42,241 bases of DNA from UBA961 sp049426725. GTDB taxonomy: Bacteria; Bacteroidota; Ignavibacteria; Kapaibacteriales; UBA961. Shown here one piece after another: positions 8,090 through 16,687 of this stretch. The notes beneath the pieces were generated by a model. It was not told where the DNA came from. It worked only from the letters and a program-made list of their open reading frames with translations, and searched no databases. The position numbers and the translations under genes are program-made. Every line of letters starts with the position of its first letter. The first letter of the stretch is position 1. Location of the stretch: contig JBMSYN010000020.1 in assembly GCA_049426725.1 (NCBI GenBank), positions 1 to 42,241 on the forward strand. The letters are read 5' to 3'.

Positions 8090-9846
8090 TGCATTTTTGC
8101 CTGATTGAACCAAACAAATTTATACATGCGTTTGTCCATGGCATTAGTCACATAGCCCTCGACATATTTCTGAACAAGACGCCAATCTTCATCATATTGA
8201 AGTACCATCATTGGAGCATCATTCATGGCAATTTGTTCAGCTTTGCGATAGAGTTCCATGCGTTTTAATCTGTCTGTTTCTGACAAAGCTTGTTCGAATA
8301 ATTGATCGAATGCAGGATTTTTATATCTGGTATGATTGATCGGACTTGGTTGATTTGAATTATTGGGCACCAATTTTCCATACATCAAATTGAGGAATGA
8401 CTCAGGATCCGGATAATCAGCAATCCAACCGAGTCTGAAAAACTCCACTTTGCCTGCGTCCACTTCATCGAGATGCCTTGCAAATTCTACTTGCTTCAAT
8501 TTAACTTCGATACCAAGATTTTTCTTCAATTGGGACTGAATTGCTTCTGCCAATTGTAGATTTCTTCCGCCGCCATTATTGAGTTGCAATGTGATTTCAA
8601 GTCCTTTCCCTCCCGGATATCCTGCCTGTGCAAGAAGTGCGCGTGCTTGTTCGAGATCCAAATCATATCCTTTGATTTGATCGCCATTATAATCAACCAT
8701 TTTTGGTGGGACAAGACCATGAATGCCGGGTCCGAACGATTGAGATTTCAGAACGAATTTTCTGATTTGCGCTCTATCAATTCCCATGTTCAGTGCTTTG
8801 CGAAGATTCACATTTCCAAAAACTTTTCCGGTATAGAGCATGCCATAATATTGGGTGGAGAGTGCAGGAATATTTAGCACTTGAAAGTTTGCATATTCAG
8901 CTTTTACTTTCTTGTTTTGATCCACAACATCTTCAAAGAATTCACTAGGAATGCGATAGCTTTCTTCGAGATTGCCATTCTTGCATGCAACAAATTGATT
9001 TGTGATGTCTTTCATGAAACTAAAGGTTATGCCATCAAGATATGGCAATTGATTTCCATCTTTGTCTTTTCCCCAATATTTGACATTCCGAGTGAGAACG
9101 CATTCTCTTTCAGGAGACCAAGAAACAAATTTGAATGGACCGGTACCAACAGGATGCTGAAAGAAGTCTTTGCCATAATGGTCAACGGCTTCTTTGGGAT
9201 GAATGAGCGTTACACCCAATGTGACATAAAACTCGAAAGGTGCAAATGGCTTTACAAGATCAATGCGAAATGTATACTTGTCAACGGCAACAAAACCGGG
9301 GATATTAGCCACTTTTATTGGAGTGTTATTTGCTTGGGCTTCAATTGATGCATCATAATATTCTTTTGCACCACGAACTTTTTCCTTGAAATATTCTGCC
9401 CCCAATGTTCTGGTTCTTGCATCACAAATTCTAGTGAAAGAATACACAATATCCTCTGCTGTCATTTCTCTTCCCTTTCCATTTTTGAAGCATGGATCAT
9501 CATGAAACATCACGCCTTTTCTCAAGCGATAAGTATATGACATACCATCGGGAGAAACTTCCCAAGATTCAGCAAGTTCAGGCTGCAGTCTCAAGTTGCC
9601 ATCATAAGTGAGCAAGGTTTCATATATCTGATCTGCAATGTGATGGGAAGTTGCATCATTGACACCAACAGGATCGAGCGAACGAAGTTCAGCCATTTCA
9701 TTGGCTCTGTAAATTCCACCTCTAAATTTTCCGCCTTTGATCTCTTGCAATGCCCCACCTGTTTGTTGCTCACCACCACCACATGAGGCAATAATGATTG
9801 CAGTAGAAAACAAGATGGAATGAACGATTATTCTCTGGATATTCAT
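8086..9846 (-). CDS. Peptide/oligopeptide ABC transporter substrate-binding lipoprotein (SBP family 5)
   Basis: Extracytoplasmic solute-binding protein of the OppA/DppA family, 586 aa. The N-terminus is a lipoprotein signal peptide ending in IIIASC, with the lipidated Cys followed by GGGEQQTGG. Family features are the SLDPVGVNDATSHHIADQIYE segment, LQPELAESWEVSPDG, TAEDIVYSFTRI, HPVGTGPFKFVSW and the C-terminal WIADYPDPESFL. A longer in-frame ATG at 9948 is rejected because the lipoprotein signal starts at 9846. No permease or ATPase partner is encoded in the window. The gene is translationally coupled to the hydrolase downstream. The ligand is likely a peptide, but family members also bind nickel or other solutes. 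Confidence 0.92.
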   Translation of the reverse strand: MNIQRIIVHSILFSTAIIIASCGGGEQQTGGALQEIKGGKFRGGIYRANEMAELRSLDPVGVNDATSHHIADQIYETLLTYDGNLRLQPELAESWEVSPDGMSYTYRLRKGVMFHDDPCFKNGKGREMTAEDIVYSFTRICDARTRTLGAEYFKEKVRGAKEYYDASIEAQANNTPIKVANIPGFVAVDKYTFRIDLVKPFAPFEFYVTLGVTLIHPKEAVDHYGKDFFQHPVGTGPFKFVSWSPERECVLTRNVKYWGKDKDGNQLPYLDGITFSFMKDITNQFVACKNGNLEESYRIPSEFFEDVVDQNKKVKAEYANFQVLNIPALSTQYYGMLYTGKVFGNVNLRKALNMGIDRAQIRKFVLKSQSFGPGIHGLVPPKMVDYNGDQIKGYDLDLEQARALLAQAGYPGGKGLEITLQLNNGGGRNLQLAEAIQSQLKKNLGIEVKLKQVEFARHLDEVDAGKVEFFRLGWIADYPDPESFLNLMYGKLVPNNSNQPSPINHTRYKNPAFDQLFEQALSETDRLKRMELYRKAEQIAMNDAPMMVLQYDEDWRLVQKYVEGYVTNAMDKRMYKFVWFNQAKMQ

Positions 9847-9887
9847 GAGTAAGCACCTGAGTATTGAATCAAATCTCTGTGACCCTG

Positions 9888-9895
9888 CAAAATTA
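9888..9895 (-). promoter_or_regulatory. Candidate -7 box for the binding-protein operon
   Basis: The minus strand reads TAATTTTG, an exact TAnnTTTG match, about 42 nt upstream of the lipoprotein ATG and downstream of the terminator at 9934-9962. No TTTG -33 box is seen at normal spacing. Confidence 0.45.
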
Positions 9896-9925
9896 CGGGT
9901 TGGAGGATGGATTTTGATGGATGGT

Positions 9926-9962
9926 GGAAAAAAAACGACATATATCAAAGGTATATGTCGTT
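9926..9962 (-). terminator. Intrinsic terminator after the FmdB-type gene
   Basis: Eleven-base arms AACGACATATA (9934-9944) and TATATGTCGTT (9952-9962) around a 7-nt loop. On the minus strand the stem runs into an uninterrupted T-tract. This separates the fmdB-like gene from the binding-protein operon. Confidence 0.8.
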
Positions 9963-9983
9963 CATAGTAATTCAGATTTCGTA

Positions 9984-10211
9984 TCAGGATTCCTTGGAAT
10001 CACCCTTTTTCACATAGTCCGTGAGGTAAAAACCGGAGCCATTGAAAACAAGCCCGGATCCACCGCTGATTTTACGAAAAACTTCACCGGATGCCTTTTC
10101 TTCCTGATCGCAATATTCTTCCGGACAAACAGACAGCGGTTCTGAAGAAATGGACTGCAATAATTCAAAGTTTTTTCCGCATTTGCGGCACTGATATTCA
10201 TAAATTGGCAT
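9984..10211 (-). CDS. FmdB-family zinc ribbon protein
   Basis: Small (75 aa) putative regulatory or adaptor protein of the FmdB/CxxC-CxxC-SSSS family. It starts MPIYEYQCRKCG, with the first knuckle C8-x2-C11, and has the conserved SGGSGLVFNGSGFYLTDY tail. The second knuckle is CPEEYC, a C-x4-C spacing instead of the usual CxxC. Zinc is known or inferred for the family, whose molecular role is poorly defined. The start at 10211 is fixed by the family N-terminus, since the longer frame to 10286 adds unrelated sequence. Monocistronic: divergent from trmO and followed by a strong terminator. Confidence 0.88.
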   Translation of the reverse strand: MPIYEYQCRKCGKNFELLQSISSEPLSVCPEEYCDQEEKASGEVFRKISGGSGLVFNGSGFYLTDYVKKGDSKES

Positions 10212-10280
10212 GGAAAATCTCCGGATTAGATCGAAAACCGGTTGCTCAAAACGATTGTTTGGATTATTTATTGAATTTCT

Positions 10281-10985
10281 ATGCAAGATAATGATATGGT
10301 GCTAAAGCCCATTGGATATTTCCAAGGTTCCACGGATGCAAAACACAGGGCACCCCGTCAACCGGATGCTCGACTTGGATTAGATGGCATCATTGCGCTG
10401 GAGAAGGGGCATGATTTTGAGCAGGCTCTATTGGATCTGGATGGATTTTCTCATATCTGGGTGATATATGGTTTTCATCGTGCAGAGGGTTGGAAACCGA
10501 TGGTTTTACCACCAAGAGGTGAGAAAAAACGCGGAGTTTTTGCAACAAGATCACCATATCGTCCAAATCCTCTGGGATTATCAGTTATACAATTGGAGAA
10601 GATCCAAGGGCTTACCATCACTGTAAAAGGAACCGACTTGCTTGATGGAACACCGATATATGACATCAAGCCCTATATCCCTTATGCGGATTGTCATATT
10701 GATGCGCAAGCAGGATGGATCGATGCATTACAGTCTGAAGAAACAAGCATTCATGTTTCAAATGCAATTGATGAGTTGAAAGATATCCCTGAAATGAATG
10801 AACTTATCATGCATGCCGAGCAAATTCTACGCGACTCTCCCAGACCTCATCCATATAGAAGAATTAAGCATATTCAGGATGATTGGTATGAATTGGCAAT
10901 CAAAGAATGGAGAATCAAATATCGCATACTACTAGATTCTAGCGTGATGATTGAATCAATCTCTCAGGCAGGTTCGATGAAATAG
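10281..10985 (+). CDS. trmO: tRNA (N6-threonylcarbamoyladenosine37-N6)-methyltransferase, TsaA-like
   Basis: TrmO/TsaA family enzyme that uses S-adenosylmethionine to methylate t6A37 in threonine tRNAs. The 234-aa length is close to E. coli TrmO. Family motifs are visible in order: PIGYFQGSTDAKHRAPRQP near the start, LDGFSHIWVIYGFHRA, the strongly conserved GVFATRSPYRPNPLGLS around residues 90-106, and LLDGTPIYDIKPYIPYAD. An alternative ATG lies five codons downstream. Its last 22 bases overlap antiparallel with the end of the cyclase gene. The divergent neighbour is fmdB, only 69 bp away. Confidence 0.93.
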   Translation: MQDNDMVLKPIGYFQGSTDAKHRAPRQPDARLGLDGIIALEKGHDFEQALLDLDGFSHIWVIYGFHRAEGWKPMVLPPRGEKKRGVFATRSPYRPNPLGLSVIQLEKIQGLTITVKGTDLLDGTPIYDIKPYIPYADCHIDAQAGWIDALQSEETSIHVSNAIDELKDIPEMNELIMHAEQILRDSPRPHPYRRIKHIQDDWYELAIKEWRIKYRILLDSSVMIESISQAGSMK

Positions 10986-12721
10986 GTTTGCATGATGCCT
11001 TTTCCCTTTACATGTATAGGCTCTCTTTTGACAATCATGAATGGAACGGGATGATCCTGCATGATTTCGGTTTGTTTCTTTACCACTTCGATGAATTCCG
11101 TACTTGCATGCACATGCCCGGGTTCAGAATAGGTTTCCATTCTGCTTGCCGTGTTGACAGCATCGCCCCATAAATCATAGGAATATTTATTTTCTCCGAT
11201 GATTCCACCAACAACATTTCCACAATGAAGTCCAACCCTGAATCGCATGCGTTTCTTTTCGCCGGAAATCATGATTTCTCTGTGAATATTCATCATTTCA
11301 AGTGCTGCATAAATTGTTTTGAGGGCATGATATTCGACTTTCACATGCGCACCACAAACAGCCATATAAGCATCACCGATTGTTTTGATTTTTTCAAGAC
11401 CATATCGATTTGATATTTCATCAAATTCAGTGAAAATTGAGTCCATCAAGTCGAGTAATTCTTCGGGCTCCAATCCTTCAGATATCTCTGTAAAACTTGC
11501 GATGTCAAGAAAAAGCACGCATACGGACGTGAACTTGTCAAGCACTTTTTTTTCACCTTGAAGCAATCTTGCAATGACTGCAGGTGGAAGAATATTTTCT
11601 AGAATTGCAGTTCTTTCAGCAGCAGCAATGCGCTCCTCTTCGAATTCTTTTTCTTGAAGCAATTTTACTCTTTCTGTTTCAAGTTCTTGAACTTGTTTCT
11701 TCACATCTGTATTGAGTAAAGCATTTTCGATTTCGACATGTAATTTGAAATGCTCAAGACTCTTTTTGTATTCACCTGAATATTCCCACATAGCACTGAG
11801 ATCTTTATGGATATACATGAGCTTTTCTTTCATGTCATGTTCAGTGGCGATCTCGAGTGCTTTATGCAAATACTCTTTGGCTTTTTCACTATCACGAAAT
11901 GCTGAATCCGGTTCACTGTAAATGATGCCAAGATTATTGTAATTCTGAATCAACAAGGAAACATGATGCATCTCCTCGGACAGAGTTAAACTTTGCATGG
12001 AATATTCCAGTGCTTTCTCGAAGTTTTTCAATTGCATATACATGTGAGCAAGATTTGCAAGCAGCAGAGCCAAGAGACGTTTGTCATTGAGCTCTTTGAA
12101 AATTCCTATGGATTGCAGAATAAATTCCAACCCTTGCTCATTATTTCCCAAATTGCTGTGGCTTACTCCGAGATTACAAAGAATTCTGCCAATCAGTTGT
12201 CTATCTTGTATTTGCTCAGCTAAAGACAGTGCAGTTTGTTGATATTCCAATGCAGAGGAATATTCAAGCATCTGACTATAAGCATTGCCTATATGCATAT
12301 AACTCAATGCAGTTTCATGGTCATTTTCTTGTTCTTCGGAAATCCCCAATGCCTTTAAGTGATAATCAATTGCTTTTGTGAAATCGCTATTTGCCGCATA
12401 GGATACCCCAAGTTTATTGCATAGTTCTGCGGTTTCTTTCATCATCCCCTTTTTTTCATAAATGCTGCCACTTTTTCTGATGAATTCTATTGATTGCCTA
12501 AACAAAGCAAGTTCATTGCTCAGTGACCCCAAAAGAGAATAGATTTCTGCAATCAATAATTGATTATCTGATACAAGCGCCAATTCCAATGCTTGTTGAG
12601 CCATCGAATACGCTTCATCAAATGTTGCTTTGCTTTGAAGATCCAGCGCTGTATTCAAAAGTGTGCGAGCAGATGACTCGGCTATAACCTGGTCTCCGAG
12701 CATCTGTTGCGATTGTTCCAT
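10964..12721 (-). CDS. TPR-repeat class III adenylate cyclase
   Basis: 585-aa predicted soluble cAMP synthase. About residues 1-350 are tandem tetratricopeptide repeats (for example GRILCNLGVSHSNLGNNEQGLEF and LLLANLAHMYMQLKNFEKAL-like units). A coiled coil follows, then the catalytic domain from about residue 395. Metal-binding Asp residues are D406 (FLDIASFT) and D450 (KTIGDAYMA). K446 and D516 occupy the adenine-specificity positions, and N523 and R527 the transition-state positions, so ATP rather than GTP is the likely substrate. No membrane segment is seen. It lies 33 bp downstream of the MlaD-like gene on the same strand, so it is probably co-transcribed. The TPR array probably binds a partner protein, unknown here. 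Confidence 0.92.
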   Translation of the reverse strand: MEQSQQMLGDQVIAESSARTLLNTALDLQSKATFDEAYSMAQQALELALVSDNQLLIAEIYSLLGSLSNELALFRQSIEFIRKSGSIYEKKGMMKETAELCNKLGVSYAANSDFTKAIDYHLKALGISEEQENDHETALSYMHIGNAYSQMLEYSSALEYQQTALSLAEQIQDRQLIGRILCNLGVSHSNLGNNEQGLEFILQSIGIFKELNDKRLLALLLANLAHMYMQLKNFEKALEYSMQSLTLSEEMHHVSLLIQNYNNLGIIYSEPDSAFRDSEKAKEYLHKALEIATEHDMKEKLMYIHKDLSAMWEYSGEYKKSLEHFKLHVEIENALLNTDVKKQVQELETERVKLLQEKEFEEERIAAAERTAILENILPPAVIARLLQGEKKVLDKFTSVCVLFLDIASFTEISEGLEPEELLDLMDSIFTEFDEISNRYGLEKIKTIGDAYMAVCGAHVKVEYHALKTIYAALEMMNIHREIMISGEKKRMRFRVGLHCGNVVGGIIGENKYSYDLWGDAVNTASRMETYSEPGHVHASTEFIEVVKKQTEIMQDHPVPFMIVKREPIHVKGKGIMQTYFIEPA

Positions 12722-12754
12722 GTGAAGTAAAATAGATTTGTGAAACCTTATGTT

Positions 12755-13702
12755 TTAGGGTCTCGTCCCCAAACGAATATTGGCATTCAAGCCATGCTCA
12801 TGAATCTTTAGCAAAAGTTCATTTACTCTTTGCAATGTGGTGTCGATTGATTTGGATGTCGTTTTATCATACAGAAGTTTATTGATGAAACTGCCATTTG
12901 TTTTGATGTCTTTCATCATGTCTTTTGTTTCTTTTGTCAAATCTGTTACGCCCGCAAGAGCGGTATCTGTTTTTGCCATCAATCGCTGACCACTTCCTGC
13001 CAAAGAATCAAGTTTTGAAAGAATGGATCTCATCTTTGGTTCATTTGTGTTTACTGCATTCTTGGCATCCTTGGCAAGATCACTTAAATCACGAATGAGA
13101 TTTCGCATATTTTCTTTATTGTCACCCATCAATGAATTTAATGTTGTCATCAATTCATCGGCATTTTTGATGGTGTTTCGCAATTGTTTCACAACAACAC
13201 CATCAGAAAGCAATGCATTGGCTTGAGACAATACGGTGTCTAATCGTTTTACGGTAACTTTTGCATCAGAACCCAAATCACCCATCATGCCAATGAGCTC
13301 AGTTGCATCAGCTGTGATTGTTCCCTGAATTGGCTTTGAATTATTGATGATTCCGGAAGCACTTCCCGGAATGATGTCAATCTTTTTTCCACCTGTTATT
13401 TCAAGCATGCTGATTCTGGCTTCTGCATCCGGATGCACATCACTAAGTTCATCGATTGAACCTATGATAGAAACACCATCATTTACATTGTCGATGGAAA
13501 TCACAGAACCACGCTTAACACCATTGATGAAGATCGGTGCCCCAATTTCTATACCGCCGGATGAGGGAAACACAAAAGACAGTGTGGTTTGCGCCACACC
13601 AACGATAAGACCTTTCCCAATTGTAATGCCCGCAATGAGAACAATCAGAGAGAGAAGAGCCACAATTCCAACTCGAATCTCTTTTTTTCTGTCAGTATTC
13701 AT
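12755..13702 (-). CDS. MlaD/MCE-domain lipid-transport protein
   Basis: 315-aa MCE-domain protein, the membrane-anchored lipid-binding component of Mla-type phospholipid transport between envelope membranes. One N-terminal membrane segment follows a basic start (residues ~10-32, VGIVALLSLIVLIAGITIG). Next comes the MCE domain (about 38-115) with GGIEIGAPIFINGVKRGSV and the ITGGKKIDIIPGS strand. The rest is predicted helical and polar and probably forms a coiled periplasmic stalk. The MlaE permease and MlaF ATPase usually found next to it are not in the window. A good Bacteroidota-type promoter precedes it. The downstream gene is the cyclase. Confidence 0.88.
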   Translation of the reverse strand: MNTDRKKEIRVGIVALLSLIVLIAGITIGKGLIVGVAQTTLSFVFPSSGGIEIGAPIFINGVKRGSVISIDNVNDGVSIIGSIDELSDVHPDAEARISMLEITGGKKIDIIPGSASGIINNSKPIQGTITADATELIGMMGDLGSDAKVTVKRLDTVLSQANALLSDGVVVKQLRNTIKNADELMTTLNSLMGDNKENMRNLIRDLSDLAKDAKNAVNTNEPKMRSILSKLDSLAGSGQRLMAKTDTALAGVTDLTKETKDMMKDIKTNGSFINKLLYDKTTSKSIDTTLQRVNELLLKIHEHGLNANIRLGTRP

Positions 13703-13743
13703 GATAAAGGGATGCCTCTTTGGATTGCATTAATGCTGCATTG

Positions 13744-13774
13744 CAAATTTACCGTAATTTTTAGTAGTATCAAA
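13744..13774 (-). promoter_or_regulatory. Bacteroidota-type promoter of the mlaD-like gene
   Basis: On the minus strand TTTG (13774-13771), a 19-nt spacer and TAAATTTG (13751-13744) form an exact -33/-7 pair of the Bacteroidota primary-sigma type. The -7 box is about 41 nt upstream of the ATG at 13702. This is the best promoter match in the window. The opposite side of the 175-bp gap, upstream of 13878, shows only a weak TAATTTG. Confidence 0.65.
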
Positions 13775-13877
13775 CTCATGAGTGCAGTAATGACCTTCTT
13801 TTTACATGAATGTCTTATTGCTTCCATTTTTGATAATTTGTGGTGAAATTTATGCTACAATTCTTAAAAAGCGCATC

Positions 13878-14825
13878 ATGAAAGTGATTATTCCTCTGAT
13901 TTTGACCATTTTTTCACTGTTTATCAGTATTTCTGCTCAATCTGTGCTTGAAAGGGATTTTTTTACTCTGCCAAGTACTTTGCAATTTCAAAAACATATG
14001 GCTTTTGACATAGGAGATGTCCACATTAAAAGTACAGGAAATGGCAATGTTTGGGACTTCTCTCAAGTTACAACCGAACAACTTGATGTCATCTATACAT
14101 TTGAAAAATATCTTGACCCTGATTCCAGATTTCGCAATACCACATTCACTGTGACATCAAGGGAGGGTGGAAGTACGGTCTCAGGTTTTGAACTTTTTTC
14201 CTTGACTGATGGGGTATTATTGTTTCGGGGTATAGGGACCATTGATGAAAATGGGAAAAAGGAACTCGATCAATTTGACAAACCATTAAGAATACTGATT
14301 TTTCTTTGGATCATGGGTGAATCTTTTTATTCAGAACATCCAATACGAAATGGCACAAGAACATTGAGCGCAAAAGGAACACTCATTTTACCCGGTGAAG
14401 AGAGCAAGGTATCATATAAGTTCACTGAATCATATCAAGAAGGCAATGAATATTACATTGAACATACATGGTATACAGATGTTTTGCCATACCCCATTTT
14501 GATTATCAAAGACAAATTTAACCAAGCTGACTCATCTTTGCTTTTAAGATCAGTTGATATGTTGAAAGTAAGAAGTTCAGTTTCGTCAAAAGATAATGAT
14601 AATTTCGAGTTTATCAACAATATGCCAATCTTCAATAATGGACTTCTACACATTCCATCGGGATGCAGATTGAAATCAGTTTTTGGTCTCAATGGTCAGC
14701 AACTTGCTTTTTCAGAAGTATCCAATGGTGACTTTATCATTCCTCAAGCTTCTCAAACTCTGTTCATTGTCTACATTGACACAAAACAACAATTACATTC
14801 TCACATTATTCAATTGGTTCAATGA
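13878..14825 (+). CDS. Secreted protein of unknown function with a T9SS-like tail
   Basis: 315-aa protein that I do not recognise. It has a clear signal peptide (MKVIIPLILTIFSLFISISA, then QSV). The body is beta-rich with no visible catalytic motif. The last ~55 residues (from LKSVFGLNGQQL to HSHIIQLVQ) have the strand pattern of a T9SS type A sorting domain but are divergent, so a surface location is inference. The start at 13878 is chosen for the signal peptide over an in-frame ATG at 13806. The stop overlaps the start of the Xaa-Pro aminopeptidase gene (ATGA), so the two are translationally coupled and probably act in the same compartment. Confidence 0.75.
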   Translation: MKVIIPLILTIFSLFISISAQSVLERDFFTLPSTLQFQKHMAFDIGDVHIKSTGNGNVWDFSQVTTEQLDVIYTFEKYLDPDSRFRNTTFTVTSREGGSTVSGFELFSLTDGVLLFRGIGTIDENGKKELDQFDKPLRILIFLWIMGESFYSEHPIRNGTRTLSAKGTLILPGEESKVSYKFTESYQEGNEYYIEHTWYTDVLPYPILIIKDKFNQADSSLLLRSVDMLKVRSSVSSKDNDNFEFINNMPIFNNGLLHIPSGCRLKSVFGLNGQQLAFSEVSNGDFIIPQASQTLFIVYIDTKQQLHSHIIQLVQ

Positions 14826-16219
14826 AATACCTACTGTTGATCATCACTTTTGCTTGCTGCTCCATTATTCAAGCACAACCGCCGGGTATAACATATACGT
14901 ATGAATATCCATACAAAGACGGTATTCCATTTCAACGATACAAAGAGCGTAGAGCTTCACTAAAGAATACTCATAGCGCAAAAGCTCTGATAGTTTCGCT
15001 TTCAGCGGATATTCGGAATCGACAAAATGATGTGGATCATCCGTATCGACAGAATAGCAATTTTCTCTATTTAACCGGGATGCCCTATGCAAAATCTGCA
15101 CTGATCATAGCACCTGGCGGAATTGAGCATGAAGGGAAAATATCTCATGAATTCATTTTTATTCAGCCACGCAATACTGAAAAAGAAGCTTGGGAAGGTG
15201 CTTTGATGGGCTTGGAAGAAGCACGCATGCTGGAAATTGACAGGATTCTCCCCTATGCAGAATTGCGCACATTCATTATGAAACATTTGAACGGCATAGA
15301 TACATTATTCTTCACCGGGTTACCTACATCTTCAATTCCAATTCCATTTGCTGAAAATGCATTGTCCATCGAAAAGATGATTAAAGATGATGTACAAACC
15401 ACATTTCCTGAATTATACGTAAAAACAACACTTCCCACCTTGAATGCTCTAAGAGAAGTCAAAGATGAAGATGAATTACGTCTCATGAAAAAGGCGATTG
15501 ACATCAGCATGAAAGGACATGAATCTGCCATGCAAGAAAGTTATCCCGGCATCACTGAATATGAACTCGAAGCATTGATGGAATATGCATTCAAAAAAGG
15601 CGGCGCAGAAGATATTGGATACTCTTCAATCATGGGCTCAGGATACAATGCATGTATTTTGCATTATACTTCCAATCGCAAGGCAACAATCAATGGAGAT
15701 TTGGTGCTTGCAGATTGTGGTGCGGAATATCAGAATTACACTGCCGACATCACAAGAACATTTCCCGTGAATGGAAAATTTACCAAGGAACAAAAAACAC
15801 TGTATGACTTTGTATTAGAAGCAGCAGATTCTGCAATTGCAGAAGCAAAAGTTGGCAATGGATTTCGTGCTCCTCACAATGCGGCAAGAAAGGTATTACT
15901 TAAACGCATGACCGAAATTGGACTCATTGAAAAAGAGGAACAATTGAGGTGGTATTTCATGCATGGAACTTCACATTATCTTGGTCTCGATGTCCATGAT
16001 CCCGGAACGATGGGAACACTCAAACATGGATCAATCATCACAGTTGAGCCCGGGATTTATATCCCACCAGGAAGCCCATGCGACAAACGCTGGTGGAATA
16101 TTGGAATTAGAATAGAGGATGACATACTCATTAGTCAAGATGGAGCGGTTAACCTGTCTGCTGCATTGCCAAGAACCACAGAAGCAATTGAAGCATTAAT
16201 GAAATCAAAAAACAAGTAA
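14822..16219 (+). CDS. Secreted Xaa-Pro aminopeptidase (M24B)
   Basis: 465-aa metallopeptidase that removes an N-terminal residue preceding proline. A signal peptide is visible (MKYLLLIITFACCSIIQAQ), so it is exported, unlike cytoplasmic PepP. The N-terminal AMP-N domain contains RQNSNFLYLTGMP. The pita-bread catalytic domain carries the two-metal site: D298 and D309 (DCGAEYQNYTAD), the His in HGTSHYLGLDVHD, the Glu in VEPGIYIP and the Glu in GIRIEDDILI. Length is normal for the family. It is coupled by a 4-bp overlap to the upstream secreted unknown. Likely role: breakdown of proline-containing peptides in the periplasm. Confidence 0.93.
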   Translation: MKYLLLIITFACCSIIQAQPPGITYTYEYPYKDGIPFQRYKERRASLKNTHSAKALIVSLSADIRNRQNDVDHPYRQNSNFLYLTGMPYAKSALIIAPGGIEHEGKISHEFIFIQPRNTEKEAWEGALMGLEEARMLEIDRILPYAELRTFIMKHLNGIDTLFFTGLPTSSIPIPFAENALSIEKMIKDDVQTTFPELYVKTTLPTLNALREVKDEDELRLMKKAIDISMKGHESAMQESYPGITEYELEALMEYAFKKGGAEDIGYSSIMGSGYNACILHYTSNRKATINGDLVLADCGAEYQNYTADITRTFPVNGKFTKEQKTLYDFVLEAADSAIAEAKVGNGFRAPHNAARKVLLKRMTEIGLIEKEEQLRWYFMHGTSHYLGLDVHDPGTMGTLKHGSIITVEPGIYIPPGSPCDKRWWNIGIRIEDDILISQDGAVNLSAALPRTTEAIEALMKSKNK

Positions 16220-16270
16220 ATCAACGATTGTTCGTCAAAGCAACCTGAATTGTTTTATGGGAACTATGTC

Positions 16271-16687
16271 ATGATTGAATACAAAGTCAATAAAGAAGAA
16301 TTACATACACTTTTGAAAGCATTGGGAATCCTGAAGGATGAAGAACATCTCCTGCTTGTTAATAATATTGAATTGCGAGATCCATCCGCAAAAATGATTA
16401 GCATTCTTGTGGACACAATCAAGCATGTGCACATCTACCAGTCTAGTTTTGAAAACTTGACAGAAAAAGAATTGGGGACTGTACTTTCACAACTCTATGC
16501 AATTGAACAATTTCTTTTGAAAGAATTCATGCAAGTGCATAAACACATAACAAAAGGGCAAGAGGAATTAAAGAAAAGGAATGCAGGAAGTGATGTAAGC
16601 AAGGATGGCATTCCCATGGATGTAGATCAGCAAATGGGAGAATTTTTAAAGACCATACTCAATAGACATAGACCCGATGAATCATGA
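16271..16687 (+). CDS. Hypothetical protein, small and helical
   Basis: 138 aa, not recognised. The sequence is charged and predicted mostly helical (for example ENLTEKELGTVLSQLYAIEQFL), with no signal peptide, membrane segment or metal motif. The tail (KDGIPMDVDQQMGEFLKTIL) may be a short interaction segment. Start 16271 (MIEYKVNKEELH) is preferred. An ATG seven codons upstream adds only a tyrosine/asparagine-rich leader. It lies 51 bp after the aminopeptidase on the same strand and may share its transcript. Its end overlaps the convergent antiporter gene by 6 bp. The frame is not a shadow of another gene. Confidence 0.6.
   Translation: MIEYKVNKEELHTLLKALGILKDEEHLLLVNNIELRDPSAKMISILVDTIKHVHIYQSSFENLTEKELGTVLSQLYAIEQFLLKEFMQVHKHITKGQEELKKRNAGSDVSKDGIPMDVDQQMGEFLKTILNRHRPDES

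Noticed and set aside
8881..9348. Open reading frame of 155 codons antisense to the peptide-binding lipoprotein
   Set aside because: The minus-strand frame encodes the conserved SBP family 5 domain there. The antisense frame has no family resemblance.
13344..13733. Open reading frame of 129 codons antisense to the mlaD-like gene
   Set aside because: It is Pro/Ser/Ile-rich antisense of the MCE domain and covers the mlaD promoter; no independent support.
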